Shown here piece after piece: positions 10,300 to 22,211 of a stretch of 64,000 bases of DNA. The notes below the pieces were generated by a model, which ran no database searches, was not told where the DNA came from, and saw nothing but the letters and a program-made list of their open reading frames with translations. This stretch comes from Aldrovandia affinis (taxonomy: Eukaryota > Chordata > Actinopteri > Notacanthiformes > Halosauridae): NCBI GenBank assembly GCA_029706075.1, contig JAINUG010000177.1, positions 1,272,501 to 1,336,500 of the forward strand. The letters run 5' to 3'. A program made the translations under genes and the position numbers. How positions within the stretch are numbered: the stretch's first letter is position 1; every line of letters begins with the position of its first letter.

Positions 10300-10740
10300 C
10301 CTTGTTCAGGCCGGCAGTGAACTCGGGAGTCATGAAAACAAATGACGTCGCGGTCACGTGACGGTCGTGCCACGGTCACGCGATCCGCCGTGCCCCAGAA
10401 AGCTGGTGCTTGCCGGAGCTGGCGGGTTGCTCTCGGCGACCGACTTCCTGGGAGCGCGCCGAGGCGGTCCCTGGGGAGCGCGAGGCCCGGGTGAGCGCGA
10501 AGGAGGCCAGGACGCCGTGGAAACCAACTGCATACGCGGGGCTCGCACGAGCGCAAGCACAAAACGGGCACAAATTGCACTTTGTGCCGATTACACAAGC
10601 GGACTGCGTTCTACACGCCGTTAACCTAAGAGCCGTCATTCAATGCACAAGCAGAGACCCCCGGAGGGAATTTATAACCCGTTTTATGCATCCGCGCCGG
10701 GGTTTACTGTCACGAATCGGTCGCGGTGATGGCTTGGGTT
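10300..10740. promoter_or_regulatory. CpG-rich block with CLEAR-type E-box and CRE-like site
   Basis: CpG density rises sharply between about 10340 and 10560. TGACGTC (CRE-like) is at 10343-10349 and the palindrome GTCACGTGAC, identical to the CLEAR/TFEB consensus and also a USF-type E-box, is at 10353-10362. Overlapping open frames up to 183 codons exist on both strands, as expected in GC-rich DNA, and none resembles a known protein. It could be a CpG-island promoter of an unseen transcript. Confidence 0.35.
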
Positions 10741-10961
10741 TGATTGTGAACGAGATCCTCCAGAAAACAGGCGCGCTGAAGTGTGACTACTCGTCAGCAG
10801 CTGCTTTACGGCCAGACATTAGCGGCTCCGTTGCCCTGTGCCTTCTCCGTTCTTTCCCCTCATACCAATTACCGCTACTGTTACTGTTAGCAAAAGTAGC
10901 AGCTCAATTCTTTGTGTATTGCAAAATAAATTTCAAACATGAAAGCCAGTTAGTTCTTTAA

Positions 10962-12490
10962 AAGAAGGGGGGAGTTTCCTATAAATACACATAACTCCCA
11001 AGATTTTGGAGATTGTACCCAAAACAATGTTCTGCTATGCAGTCACATCATTACAAGTCATACCACTATATTGCTCTCATATGTATAATAGAATTCATAT
11101 TTTTGATCACAAGGTTGTGTAATTTTCTGTAAATATATATACTTGTGCGTATGACCGGTCTAGGTGCAGTCGCAAATCCGTTCGCGCTCTACGAACATTT
11201 TTAATTCCGGTCAGATTGACCGTACGCACACTTCACGCAGGCGTCTGTGCGTACGCGCCGTTCGTGAACGAGACCCACTGTACTCACATCGCACCGCACT
11301 CTGTTGTCAAGATCAAGATCTATAAAGGAAGACAAGGGTGAGTGGATATCAAAATGCACAAAGCCACCTATCAATCACTATGTTCCAAAAAGGGCCACCT
11401 CGCTGTGGACCACCGAATGGGAACAGCGCTGTCTTTCCCCCTGCGTGTCACAGCAATGATAACGTATGCCACTACTAAAGAGCATAAAACTGGGACAAGC
11501 GCGGTGACATCATTCCATTCCGATTCCTCTGTCAGATTGTTCACTGTCTGAACCTGAGTGAGTGTCGTCGTCTAATTGTGACACGATTCTGCCCAGGAAA
11601 AGAATAGCAGTGCAGGTGTTTACGCAATAAACAGCTGTCTGGAGACCCAGCAGCAGGTGGGTTTCCAGAAGAGCTTCTTTATTGTTTTTCAGAATGCACA
11701 CGTCTCATTCTACACATTGATTTGTTATTGTTATTTGGGAAAAATGAAAACCTTAAATAAATCAATGACTATTTGCTGAATATTGTGTTGACCTTGTGTT
11801 GACCTTAACAGAAAGTTCTCATTGCTATAAATCACACACAGCTTAATTAGGCCAAAAGTTTTAAAAAAAACCCACTCAATACGATGTGATCAAACAGCAT
11901 TCAGTAGATGTACCATTTGACACTATTGATATCTGTGTGGTTTGACTGATTTGACTGAATATGACTGGATGTTTGTGGGTTGAAATTGATAGGTTGGACA
12001 GGCAGTTGAGGCTGAGACACCCCCCCCCTTCCACACACACACACACACACACATAAAAACACACGCTACTGTGGCGGGGTGCACTTATCACTCTAGATGC
12101 ATTGACTTCATCAAAGGAGAACAATTGTGGCCTGCATTGGTTAAGTATATCTGTACTCGCTGTATATGTGATATGTGTGAAAATTATACTTGACAGCAGT
12201 TTGAAAATAAAGGTATAATTTGCTACCATGGGCTTTGTGGCTGTGATATAATAGTGCTTCCTCGTGATTGCGTGCGTGTCAGTTGTTGTACGTCAGTCAG
12301 CTTGTCCTTGAGTGTAGGCAGAGTGAATGTCACAGTAAAAACCTTAGCATTAATTAAGCGGATTCCCAGGGCACGGAGAGCTTGGGTGAGGGAACAGTGA
12401 AATTAATGTTGGGGTCAGAACAAAGAGGACAGGAGTGAGTACAGTTGGGAATGTCTGCTCTGGTTTCCAGATATTACTAGATATTGTATG
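10962..12490. other. Non-genic DNA
   Basis: Contains a possible transposon end at 11130-11285, a block at 11328-11428 shared with 7800-7897, and a short CA run at about 12033-12052. No supported gene. Confidence 0.4.
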
Positions 12491-12493
12491 CTT

Positions 12494-12996
12494 CAGGTAG
12501 CTGCCAAAACAAAGGAAACACTTGAGTAAATGGTAGGGTTCTGGTGGCTCTGCTATGGTGTGGGGTGCATCATCCTGGCATGGTTTAGGTCCACTCAACA
12601 CCTTAGAAGGCAAGGTAAACGCTAATAAATACAAAGCCATTCTGAGTGATGGTGAAGCATCTCTTTCCTGATGGGAGTGGTCCCATCCACATGGCACACA
12701 TGGTCACTGAATGGTTTGATGAGAATGAAAGCGATATGCCATGGCCATTTCAGTCACCAGATCTCAACCCAATTGAACGCTTATGAGACATTCTGGAGTG
12801 GCAGGCAGCGTTTTCCACCACCATCAACAAAATACAAAATTATGATTTAAAAAATAAATTATGGTGTTGCATCCCTCCAACAGAGTTACAGACACTTGTA
12901 TAATAAATGCCAAGGTACATTGAGGCTGCTCTTGGTGACCCAATGCCCTATTAAGACACTTTATGTTGGTGTTTCCTTTATTTTGGCAGTTACCTC
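12494..12996 (+). mobile_element. Internally deleted Tc1-like transposon, copy 2 of 4
   Basis: Terminal inverted repeats of about 25 bp: 'gtagctgccaaaacaaagg' at 12499 and 'cctttattttggcagttac' ending at 12992. The plus strand retains transposase blocks: SAMVWGASSWHGLGPLNTLEG-like near 12549-12612, the HMAHMVTEWFDENES region, and SPDLNPIERL (third catalytic region) at about 12752-12783. The QDDN-type second aspartate region has been lost. Frameshifts and stops make it inactive. Confidence 0.85.
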
Positions 12997-14011
12997 TATT
13001 TCTGTACTGTTTGCTTGTGCAGGAGTGTGATTTGTCTGCACTTTTATCTTGTCAAAGAGTTTCTGACATTTTTTGGATTTAAAGTTGGATTTCTTATCAC
13101 CTGCTTTTAATTTTATTTTTGAATAAAACTTTGCTTGAATACAAATCTGTGGAGGAGTTGAATTCATGGCTGTTAATGAAAAGTATGATGCTTAACAGCA
13201 TGGTCAGGTTCACATGGGTTCAATTTAAAACTATTATGAATATACCTTTCTTTTACTGGGTTTATGGACCATCTCAACCAGAAGCACTTTTCATGCTACA
13301 TGAATTCAAATACTAAGCCAGACAAAATACACAGCAAACAGGAAAGCTGAAATATTTGAAAATAATATTTAGCAAAAATTCAGCATAACGTGAGCTTCGG
13401 CAAAAATGTGGGGAGTCATCCAAGTGGAGAGCTCAGCAATGAATATTTAGACCCCTTATCTGATAACAGCATGGCAAAAGGGGAGAAAGAGAGTGTCTGT
13501 GTACCAGTGCTAGGACTATTAATGGGAGGCTGGCATGGATCCGAAACGGTAACGAGCTAAGGAGGTACCCTGAGGTACACCCAAAAAATAAGAGGGCAGC
13601 TATCGATCCTCTCCCGGAGACCAGGAAGGGTTGGTTGATTGTGTGGGAGGAGAACTGTGAGTGCCCCTGAGCTGCAAATGGAGGAGACAGACATTTTTTT
13701 GCTTTTAACTGATCACAGCCTGAGCAACAATCAAAACAAGACTGGGTCGGAGGACTACATTTCAGGCACAGCTGGCAGACTGCACATGCCTCATCGACCA
13801 GGGGGGTTTCTCTTGCTGGATGAGATGGGGCAAACCCTCCCTGACTCCAGCCCTGGCTGTCACCCAAGAAGCCTTCATGTTCATAAAATATATAGCTACA
13901 CCTTGATTTAGGTTTTGGGAAACTGGAACAGTTGATGAATCGCTGTACTACAAACAATATCCACAGAATGCCTTCTGTGGGAATAAAGGGAAAAGAGCCA
14001 TTCAGTAGCAA
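12997..14011. other. Non-genic DNA containing a long uninterpreted open frame
   Basis: The minus strand holds a 192-codon open frame (14011-13433) with no recognisable domain; composition is cysteine- and serine-rich. I see no splice or promoter support, so it is not called as a gene. Confidence 0.35.
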
Positions 14012-14175
14012 TTACATTTACATTACATTTACATTTTAAGCATTTAGCAGATGCTCTTATCCAGAGCGACTTACAAGATGTGCATTAATACATGGTAGGA
14101 ACAATAGTTTGCGCACAAGACCAGTGCAGTAATACAGCGATAGACATTGTTGTAGGCAGCTGCATACCATACCTG
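14012..14175 (-). mobile_element. L2 LINE 3' fragment
   Basis: On the minus strand it matches the L2 3' UTR at 22.4-22.57 kb ('gcagctgcctacaa', 'cgctgtattactgcactg', 'accatgtattaatgcac'). It ends with the hairpin tail and TGTAAA-type repeats (plus-strand 'acatttacattacatttac'). Confidence 0.85.
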
Positions 14176-14221
14176 TTTTATTTTAATTACATTTTTTTAT
14201 TCAGAAAATTCTGAAATAGAA

Positions 14222-14223
<2 letters not shown>

Positions 14224-14262
<39 letters not shown>
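14224..14262. repeat. (CA)n microsatellite
   Basis: About 19 uninterrupted CA units. Confidence 0.97.
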
Positions 14263-14264
<2 letters not shown>

Positions 14265-14841
14265 GAGTATGAGTTTTTGAAAAAAATAAACAGACCCATT
14301 CTATATACAATATGCATGTGCCCTTCACAATGTAAATAAACAGCATCATTAGATTAATAAATTGAGGTTTTACACTGGCAGCCAGTCGCCATTCTGGAAC
14401 TAAATGTGCCGTCGAAAGGTTAAAGATGAGACCTGATTTAATGACATCCGTGGTTCTGGGAGGCCGACCTGCTCCTTCCACATTACATATTCAAAACACG
14501 CGAGCGTGATGATGGCGTTCTGGGCACCGGGTTCTAACGGCAAAGAGACATCGGGCCACATTCAGATGAAGCCCAGCAGGACGGGGAGACTGGGAGCGCT
14601 GAACCCAAAGAGACTGGCTTGTCTCAGGCTAACTCAGACAGCCATTAGAAAACAGGCGCCATGTTGTTTCTTGGCCTTTGCAGTTAATTGCTGTCACGTT
14701 CTGCAAGGCCGCCAATGAACTTCTATCAGAACTGTTTATTGACAGGAAACACACTGTTTCCCCGAAGACCTAAGAACAGTGGCCACCATGGAAGAATCTT
14801 GGACACTTCATTGGGTTCACAAACCTCCATATTATTTATTT

Positions 14842-15085
14842 AGGTAACGCTTTACATGAATTCTATCAAAATAAAGCATTCATAATGTATTCATGAGCAG
14901 TAAAAAAAATGGTACATTACAATTACATAGGGCATTATGAATGCTTTACGACATGTTTTACTTACATTATATGTAATGATGCTGTTCTGTAATGGTCATC
15001 AGAACCTATTTATGAATGCATGCTGAGTTCTTCATGATGCATTCATGAATGCTTATGAATGTGTGCACCATTTTTAGGTCTGTTA
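14842..15085. mobile_element. Possible MITE
   Basis: It starts 'ggtaacgctttacatgaa', a motif that opens many teleost DNA-transposon-like repeats, and contains repeated 'cattcatgaatgcttatgaat' style internal palindromes. No copy elsewhere in the window, so the call rests on the terminal motif. Confidence 0.35.
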
Positions 15086-16640
15086 TTCTTGGGTCAGGCC
15101 TATCCCAGGCTGTGACATAACGCACAATTGGAATGAAGGCATCACAAACTGCTCAGCAACATGCTTGTTATCCGCACATCAAGATCCACACATTGCACAA
15201 GAATGGTTAGTGTTGCTGTTTCAGAGGACTTTAACAGTGTGATGGTCCACAGCCAGTGCCCAGGTGGACCATCCCTCTTCCTGGGGTCGAGGTGACGGCA
15301 GTGCCCTGTGGAAGGTCGCAGGATGTGGGCCATGGCAGGACAAGGAGCCTTCTCTCTCACCTCCACACTGGCTGATCAATAGTGAGATTGAATTTGGCTC
15401 CGTCAGTGTGATCCTTTTGGGGGGTGGGGTGGCGTTGGAAGGCGAGGTGTTTGGCGGGAGAGGCCATGTGGGGGAGGGGGGATGAGTGGTTGATCTGCAT
15501 TCTGAAAGGGCCTCAGCGTTAGTCAGCAAAACGGAACGCGCTTGACACTTCATGACTCTCAGCGCCCGAGCCAATCAACACAAACCCCCTAAGCACCCCC
15601 CCCCCAAAAAAAATCTATTTCCCCCTTAGTTCCAAGCTTAGTTCCAAGCTCTGCTGACTGCAAATCCATCGTCGGAGCATCCACTTGTTAATCAGTCTGT
15701 ATGCTCACCTCAAACAAACCGAGAGAGTTCAAATCCAGAGAAGGCCACTCAATGCGCACTCTGTGCCTCTAGTGTGCACGTGCGCCCAGAGCACACTCCT
15801 TCACTGGCACACTGCCCATTTCAGTGCACAAAATGGTGGCACGGCCAGCGGAACTCAAACCGACCGAAATAACTGCTCTCATTGCACATTGCACTCTAAA
15901 TGGAACCCGTGCGAGTTGAGTGTCGCTGTTGTATCTCTACAGGCATGATTCAACAGACAACAAGTCCTCTACTGTTCTGCTATCCTCCGTATAGAAGGAG
16001 GCTGTTTATACCTGCCCGTTCGGTTAATGTTATTCCCCTACATCACGGGACCACAAACTATGATTAACCTTCCCGGCCTGCCCGACATAATCTACCAAAT
16101 GTTTATTCTGACAACAGCAAAATAATCAAACCATGTGATTATTACGAAAATACAGCAGTTAAATCAAAACTATGCAATGGAGGGGAAACAGCAACCAAAA
16201 ACCCACACTTCAGCCTCCATGCCCCTACAAAACTTCCTTCAGGCATGGCAGGCTGTGCTTTTATAATGGCCTAACGAAGGCAATGGCACACAGCTGAGTT
16301 GATTGCTCATTAGCCTCAGGTGAGCCTGCCTGTAAGTGAGGCCGCTGCTGTTCAAGGTCCTGTAGTCCTCTCCAGGCTGTGGGAGGGAACAGGAGCACTT
16401 GACAGCAGCTAAAAGGGAGGCGTAGCCCTCTCTACTCCTCCCTCCACCTCTCCCAGTGTCACAATATATATGTAGTTTGGGGTCATACAGTATCCTACAG
16501 AGAAAGTGACTCTTCCTTTCCAGTTTGCAAGTTATATGGGATTGAGGTTGATACTGGGCAGGCCAGGTGTTTAGTTTGAGTTGTTGTTCACATTCCTCCT
16601 TCACCAGATAGTTCTTGCACAACTTCAAGGTGTGGGGTGA
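15086..16640. other. Non-genic DNA
   Basis: No supported gene. A 12-bp direct duplication ('cttagttccaag' twice) lies at about 15626-15650. Open frames on both strands show no domain. Confidence 0.4.
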
Positions 16641-16649
16641 TCTTCTGAA

Positions 16650-17674
16650 GAATTATTTTCCAGATGGAAGGTGACCCCAAACTTTTATAGAAAAATAGTG
16701 ATGCTTGAACGTTTGTAATAAATGATCATTATTTTATGTTATAGAAAAATAACCCTATAAATGTTTTATCTAAACCTCAATTCTTAATGAAGATAAAAAG
16801 GGCATTCATTGACCTCATTGTTTATTGAACAAACCTAGATTATTGAACAAAAACTGTTGTGATATCCTGTTGTGTGCAAAAATATGTGAACCCCTTCAAT
16901 AACTTATGGCACTTCCTGTCTCCTATAGCCACTGATTAGTCTCTGGCATCTTCTTTGAGGAATTCTCACCCACTCCTTACACAACTCAGCTAACTCAGTG
17001 AGGTTTGAGGGCTGGCAGGACCAGCCAGCATCTCGATTGGATTGAATCGAAAACACAAAATTTATTTCTTCTGAGCCATTCTTTGATAGATTTGCTTGAA
17101 TGCTTTGGATAATTTTCTTGTTGGAACACCCACTTTTGGCCCAGCCTAGCTCTTGGACTGATGGCCTGACATTCTGTTCAAGAATTATTCATGGTTCCGT
17201 TAATGATGTTGAGTCGCCAGAACCAGAGGAAGAAAAGCAGCCCCAGATCATCACACTTCCACCACCATGCTTTACCGTAGGGATAGGGATATTTTGGTGG
17301 TGAGCAGTGTTGGGTTTTTTATTCTGACCAAAAGGGGTCAATTTTTGATTAATCTGTCCAGAGAACAGACTTCCATAAATCTTCAGGTTTGTCCAGGTGG
17401 TCTCTGGCAAACTTAAAATGGGCAGCTTGGCTCTTTTTCTTCTTATTGTTGATGGATGCACAATGACATCAGATGTAGCGAGGGAGGCTTGTAGATCTCC
17501 GGATGTTATTCTCTGACTGCTTTTAACTTGATTTATTATTTTTCTTGTGGCTCTTGGTGATATTTTAGAAGTATGTCCACTTCTCGCCGGAGTCGCTGAC
17601 ATGTTAAATGCTCTCCAATTTTTTATTATTTGTCTCACAGTGGACAAATAATTCATAAACCTTCAACCATCACT
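16650..17674 (-). mobile_element. Decayed Tc1-like transposon (family C)
   Basis: On the minus strand the element starts near 17674, next to a TA-rich repeat ('acagtgatggttgaagg'), and carries a broken transposase from 17656 to about 17040, followed by an AT-rich 3' region ending near 16650. The right end abuts an (AT)n-(AG)n microsatellite. The opposite terminal repeat is not recognisable. Confidence 0.75.
17040..17656 (-). pseudogene. Tc1-like transposase pseudogene (family C)
   Basis: The N-terminal part reads STVRQIIKNWRAFNMSATP, then GHTSKISPRATRKIINQV and VHPSTIRRK, the second helix-turn-helix region of Tc1-like transposases. FGQNKKPNTAHHQ follows, the degraded first catalytic region, then TVKHGGGSVMIWGCFSSSG near 17275-17215. 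After a frame change, LGQKWVFQQENYPKHSSK at about 17100-17160 is the second catalytic region, with QQEN where the family has QQDN. The third catalytic motif is absent, so the copy is dead. Confidence 0.8.
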
Positions 17675-17675
17675 G

Positions 17676-17747
<72 letters not shown>

Positions 17748-17750
17748 AGA

Positions 17751-17810
<60 letters not shown>

Positions 17811-17884
17811 GTAAAGAGGGAGAGAGAGAGAGGGAGTGAGAGTAGAGAGGGAGAGAGAGAGGAGAGAGAGAGGTGAGAGAGAGA
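17675..17884. repeat. Compound (AT)n-(AG)n microsatellite
   Basis: About 11 AT units run directly into roughly 190 bp of AG repeats with a few interruptions. The purine-only strand could form triplex DNA. Confidence 0.97.
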
Positions 17885-19335
17885 ATTCACAAGGAAAGAC
17901 ACAGCATCCTGTATGACTTTGCATTTTTCTCTCTCTCCCTATTAAGGAATCGGATTTATCACCCTTCCATCTGAGGCCCTTCCCTGCATGGGTTGAGTTT
18001 TTAATTAGGCTCAAGATATGATTGGGGGTTGACATTTTAAAAAGGAGCCAACTGCTCTCTGCTAGGACGTGTTCTTCCTAATGAAAAATGACAAAAAAAA
18101 GGCAAGCTTTTACAAGTGACTCCACACAAACAAACAGGCGAAGGGGAACATATTGAAAAATGTTGGTCTATTTTAGGATAGGACCGATTCCAAAATCACA
18201 TTTTGGCTACAAGCACAGCGTCCAAAGAGACATTCTTCACTGAATCACTACATGTAAAAGAAAGAAAGGTCCTTATTGAGAACACCGCATTTGTGTAATT
18301 TGATGTACTTTTTTTTGCCAGTGTAATCTAATGTTCTTTAATTTGCGTCTCAGTCACGGGCTTGTGAACGTGAACACGAACTCACCGGTTCACTGGTTTG
18401 TTGTTTAGGACGTTGGCCAATCGCACGCTGCTTCATCGCGGCGCACCTTCTCTCACCTCAGTGTCGCAGTTATTAATCTCGGAAAGCCGAACGCAAACAA
18501 ACACAGGTGTTGCACTCAACCAAAACATGTTCACATTTGAAAAATGTCATCCCTCATGTTTATCTGCCCACAAGCAAACGGCAAATATGTTTTAATTGCA
18601 GCTTGATTTCCTGTACAAATGGCCTTCCCAAGGATTAGTATAGTAGAGCGTATACTCTATACTATACAGCATAAGATGAATCCTTTTTAATGTAACAAAC
18701 AATTTTCAAGCAACTAATTCATGTTTGCTATTTATTAAATCCGTTTCAAATCACACTCAGGCCCATGTGAATGAACGTTTTACTGCGCGAGGCTCTGTTC
18801 CAATTAAAAATGGTCACTCACTGCACATAAAATGTTATTACGGAAAGATGCATTCATTACCTCTACATCACGTGTCTCAATTTAGAAAACAAAGGAATTT
18901 GTTATCTCAATAACACCTACATCATTAACAAAAACAATTCTCGTTGAGTGAATTTCTTACAAATCTGAAAGAAATGAATATGAAAACAATATATATGCTT
19001 ATTATATGAATGTTATATGTCCGGGTATCTTATCTTATACTGGCAATATGAAAACATATTCTTTAGTGACATTTTCAGTGAAAGTTTTCTTATTTTCACT
19101 TAAATTCACTCAATTGCAAAAAAAGAGGACAGGTCATATAAACCACTGTATAAGTCCGTTCTTATTAAGTTACTCCTCTATGTCCATGCCTCAAGGTAAC
19201 TCCCTGGGAACGTTTTGACATTCTGTGGTCAAATGGCCAAAGATACAGGTCCCGGTGCTGCCAACAGCAGACATTTTTCAGATGCCTATGTATGAGGGTG
19301 GATAAGAGTCATCGGAGATTTCCACAGATGGAGCG
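17885..19335. other. Non-genic DNA
   Basis: AT-rich and apparently single-copy. No gene, RNA or repeat family recognised. Confidence 0.4.
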
Positions 19336-19513
19336 AGCAGACACACACATACATACACACACACGCAACATACACACACACACACACACACGCTTGTGCG
19401 TGCAGACACACACACACACACTCACTCACACACATCCAAACACACACACATACACACATCCAAACACACACACGCACACACACATCCAAACACACACACG
19501 CACACACACATCC

Positions 19514-19546
<33 letters not shown>
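19336..19546. repeat. CA-rich array with a higher-order unit
   Basis: CA repeats containing four spaced 'cacatccaaacacacacac' units between about 19432 and 19520, so it is a short minisatellite built from microsatellite sequence, ending in a pure CA run (19516-19546). Confidence 0.92.
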
Positions 19547-19550
<4 letters not shown>

Positions 19551-20047
19551 CCAGGGTGTAGATATGGGCTGGAGTGGAGAGCGAGAGGACTCCTGCACAC
19601 AGCGTTCAGAGGGGCAGAGGTATCGCCAGCATGGCAGTAATGCGATACGCCACTATGGGGGCGCGGGGGGAGAGCTCAAACAGCTCCCAGCTCCTACAGG
19701 GCGCTTGCCTGGAACACTGTGATACTCGCTAAATGGGTGAAGGAGACACTGCGATATGTTCACAGCCCGGACGGCCCTGCCCGAAGCACTTACGCTGTTA
19801 CACGGTGGTACGGCCGCCTAATGCACTGCAGTGGCCTTGTTTCCGCTCCCACACTACATGCATGGATTCACTAACTCACAGAGCGTCTTCGTTATTCCAG
19901 TTAAATAAATGAACAAATACATTAACTAATTAATGAAATATGCACATGTACAGCCATAGCAGAGAAAATTCAGTCATGATTTAATTAAACTATGCATTGC
20001 AGAGAACAGTAATTTCGACATTTTTAACAGTCATCTATATGCATTGA

Positions 20048-20048
<1 letters not shown>

Positions 20049-20081
<33 letters not shown>
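20049..20081. repeat. (TG)n microsatellite
   Basis: Sixteen uninterrupted TG units. A shorter CA run lies at 20218-20241. Confidence 0.97.
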
Positions 20082-20084
<3 letters not shown>

Positions 20085-20439
20085 ACTTATCTTCATATAT
20101 ATTCATTCTGTACAATTCATATATTGTAGGCTACAGAATTAATCTTTTTTTGAATGAAAATAACATTTGACTTTATTTCCAGACAAGCACCTCATAGTCA
20201 CACATAAATTCACACAAAAAACACACACACACACGCACACACTTCTATATAATAAATAACTAAATAACTAAATGTACAATAATAAATTAATTGTACTTTG
20301 GTCATCATCTGCTTGAACTCCGCTCTGAAGTAGGCATCGTTAAACGTCACGGGCACGTTGGATTGACCTGTGCTGTCTCAACGCTCGCGCTTGTTGGGAA
20401 TTTCTGTGTGATCTATTATTAATCTGTCATTTTTGTGTT

Positions 20440-20990
20440 TTCATCCGTCTCCACAGAACACATCGCGTGTTTGTATCTCGTTAGAAGGCCACGTTTCACC
20501 CCCACGGGGGAGAGGGAGAAGAAAACAGCAGCAGCTTCTGTCGTCGCAGGATCTAGCCACCGACACATGCCTGCAAACGTATGTGTTTTTGTGCATCTAC
20601 TTTTCTTACGGTTTACAAGGATTTTTTTTTGGGGGATGGGGGTGCCAGCTGTCGTTTCTGTGCCCGTCCCCGTTGCCCGCGGTGCCAGCGTGGCGCTCCG
20701 CGATCGTTCCGCCAGCTCTGATGATGTCACGGCGCTGCTCCGGGGGAAGGGGGTTGTGTTTTTGACCAGGCAGCCGGAGCTCCGTCCGTCCGCACCTTCC
20801 AACAGTCCTCGCCCACCGCCCTCTCCCGCCCACGGGCTGCCAAGCAACACTGCCAACGCCCGGCGAGTGGGAACAAACACAGCGGAGGACGTGCGGCCCG
20901 TCGACGGCGGCTGAGCGCTGAACAACGATCGCACGAGTATGAATATGCACCGAGGTATGAAACAAACAGCAATAAGCTTTTAGCGCTCTT
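20440..20990. promoter_or_regulatory. CpG-rich block, candidate CpG island
   Basis: GC- and CpG-rich, with overlapping open frames on both strands (up to 171 codons), none with a recognisable domain. 'gctgccaagcaac' at 20836-20848 resembles an RFX X-box with degenerate halves. 'tctccacag' at about 20449-20457 would be an acceptable splice acceptor, but no coding exon can be defended after it. Confidence 0.3.
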
Positions 20991-21639
20991 CCAGGACGTG
21001 ACGGCGGGAAGGGTATACCCGCGGGCTAGTGGCCCATTTTTTTATGGGTGTCTCCTACCGCCACAGTGCAAACGAGGGGCGTTCCATTCCTTTGGTTGCG
21101 TGATTGGAATGCGTCTTCGTAAAATCGGATCGGGCCCAGAGTGTCTCGTTTGCCTTCACCGCCGCCGGCTCGTAAATGCATAACTGAGAAGTCCCCGGTA
21201 ACGACGCCGATGAATCAACGCGCTGCCCTGTGCATCTTAAACGCAGTGCATTAGCACAGCTCTCCACACGGCGGGACTCTGTGCTCTGTAGCTCGCTGGC
21301 TCTGATTTCCGGAGAGGGAATTGCGTTTTAACACATGACATCACAACAGAGGTGATGTCAAATTAATTAAATATGTCGCTATATATTTTATTGACTTACA
21401 TATATACATATGCATGGCTGTGTTATGCACTATGAATACTGACTGATTCTCACGCAATTGCTTGCCAGAACCGAAATCCCTTATCTTGAGCTAGTTACAC
21501 ATAAAGACTTACAACTAAAAATAGCACAAAGTGAGACACTGGCTTTGATTTTTCTCACTGCAGGAGAAGACAGGATTGACTGAAATGAATTTATGATATG
21601 TGAAGCCGTATCTGCATATCGTCAGATTTTCCCACAGCT

Positions 21640-21940
21640 GTCACCGCCGTCACCCTGACCGGGGAGGTTTTTTCCTCTTCTTTCGAGAGGCTCTGTGGGC
21701 ACCTGTGGCGGAGGTAACGGCTTTGTTTCGCCCCGGGCAGCGGTGGGATGAGCCGCCGGGGGGTGGGGTGGCGGGGGGGGCGCAGGCAGGCGCTGGAGGG
21801 GGGCGAGAACAAGCCGCTACAATCGGCGCCCCGCGGAGCGGCGCGGGACCTCAGCGGGAGGGCTGGGGCGGTGACATCAGAGAGCAGCGGGACTCCCGCC
21901 GTGATTACCCCGCCATCACGCTGTGAGCCCCCCCCCCCCC
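21640..21940. promoter_or_regulatory. GC-rich block with G-runs
   Basis: CpG-rich, with G tracts at 21757-21782 and 21797-21804 that could form a G-quadruplex on the plus strand. Opposing open frames reflect composition. It may be a second CpG island or part of a larger one with 20440-20990. Confidence 0.28.
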
Positions 21941-22211
21941 ATACACCTCCGATAAAGAAAAGGCCCGCGCCTCCTGAAAGGCCCCTTCAAACGGTTTCTC
22001 ATTTCTAAATCACTTAGGACACAGTACGCCGGACGGCTATGGGAGGGGCGCGCATTGAGAGGGTTGGAGCACGGGGCCGTTGTCAGATCTCCGCCGCTCC
22101 CTGTCTCACACCTGCTACCCTGATCTTCTTTACTCCAGCCGTTGCTCTTTTGCATGTCGTATGGGGTGGTCCAAATCGCAATTTGCGGGATTGTAGCAAA
22201 AAAAAAATAAA

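Noticed and set aside
10410..10961. 183-codon open frame starting in a CpG-rich block
   Set aside because: Overlapping frames exist on both strands because of GC content; no domain, no codon or splice support.
13433..14011. 192-codon minus-strand open frame
   Set aside because: No recognisable domain and it runs close to an L2 fragment; no evidence of splicing or a promoter.
17189..17656. Functional host gene with helix-turn-helix domain
   Set aside because: Sequence features identify it as a broken Tc1-like transposase.
20419..20934. 171-codon minus-strand frame and 159-codon plus-strand frame
   Set aside because: Mutually overlapping frames in a GC-rich region; neither resembles a known protein.
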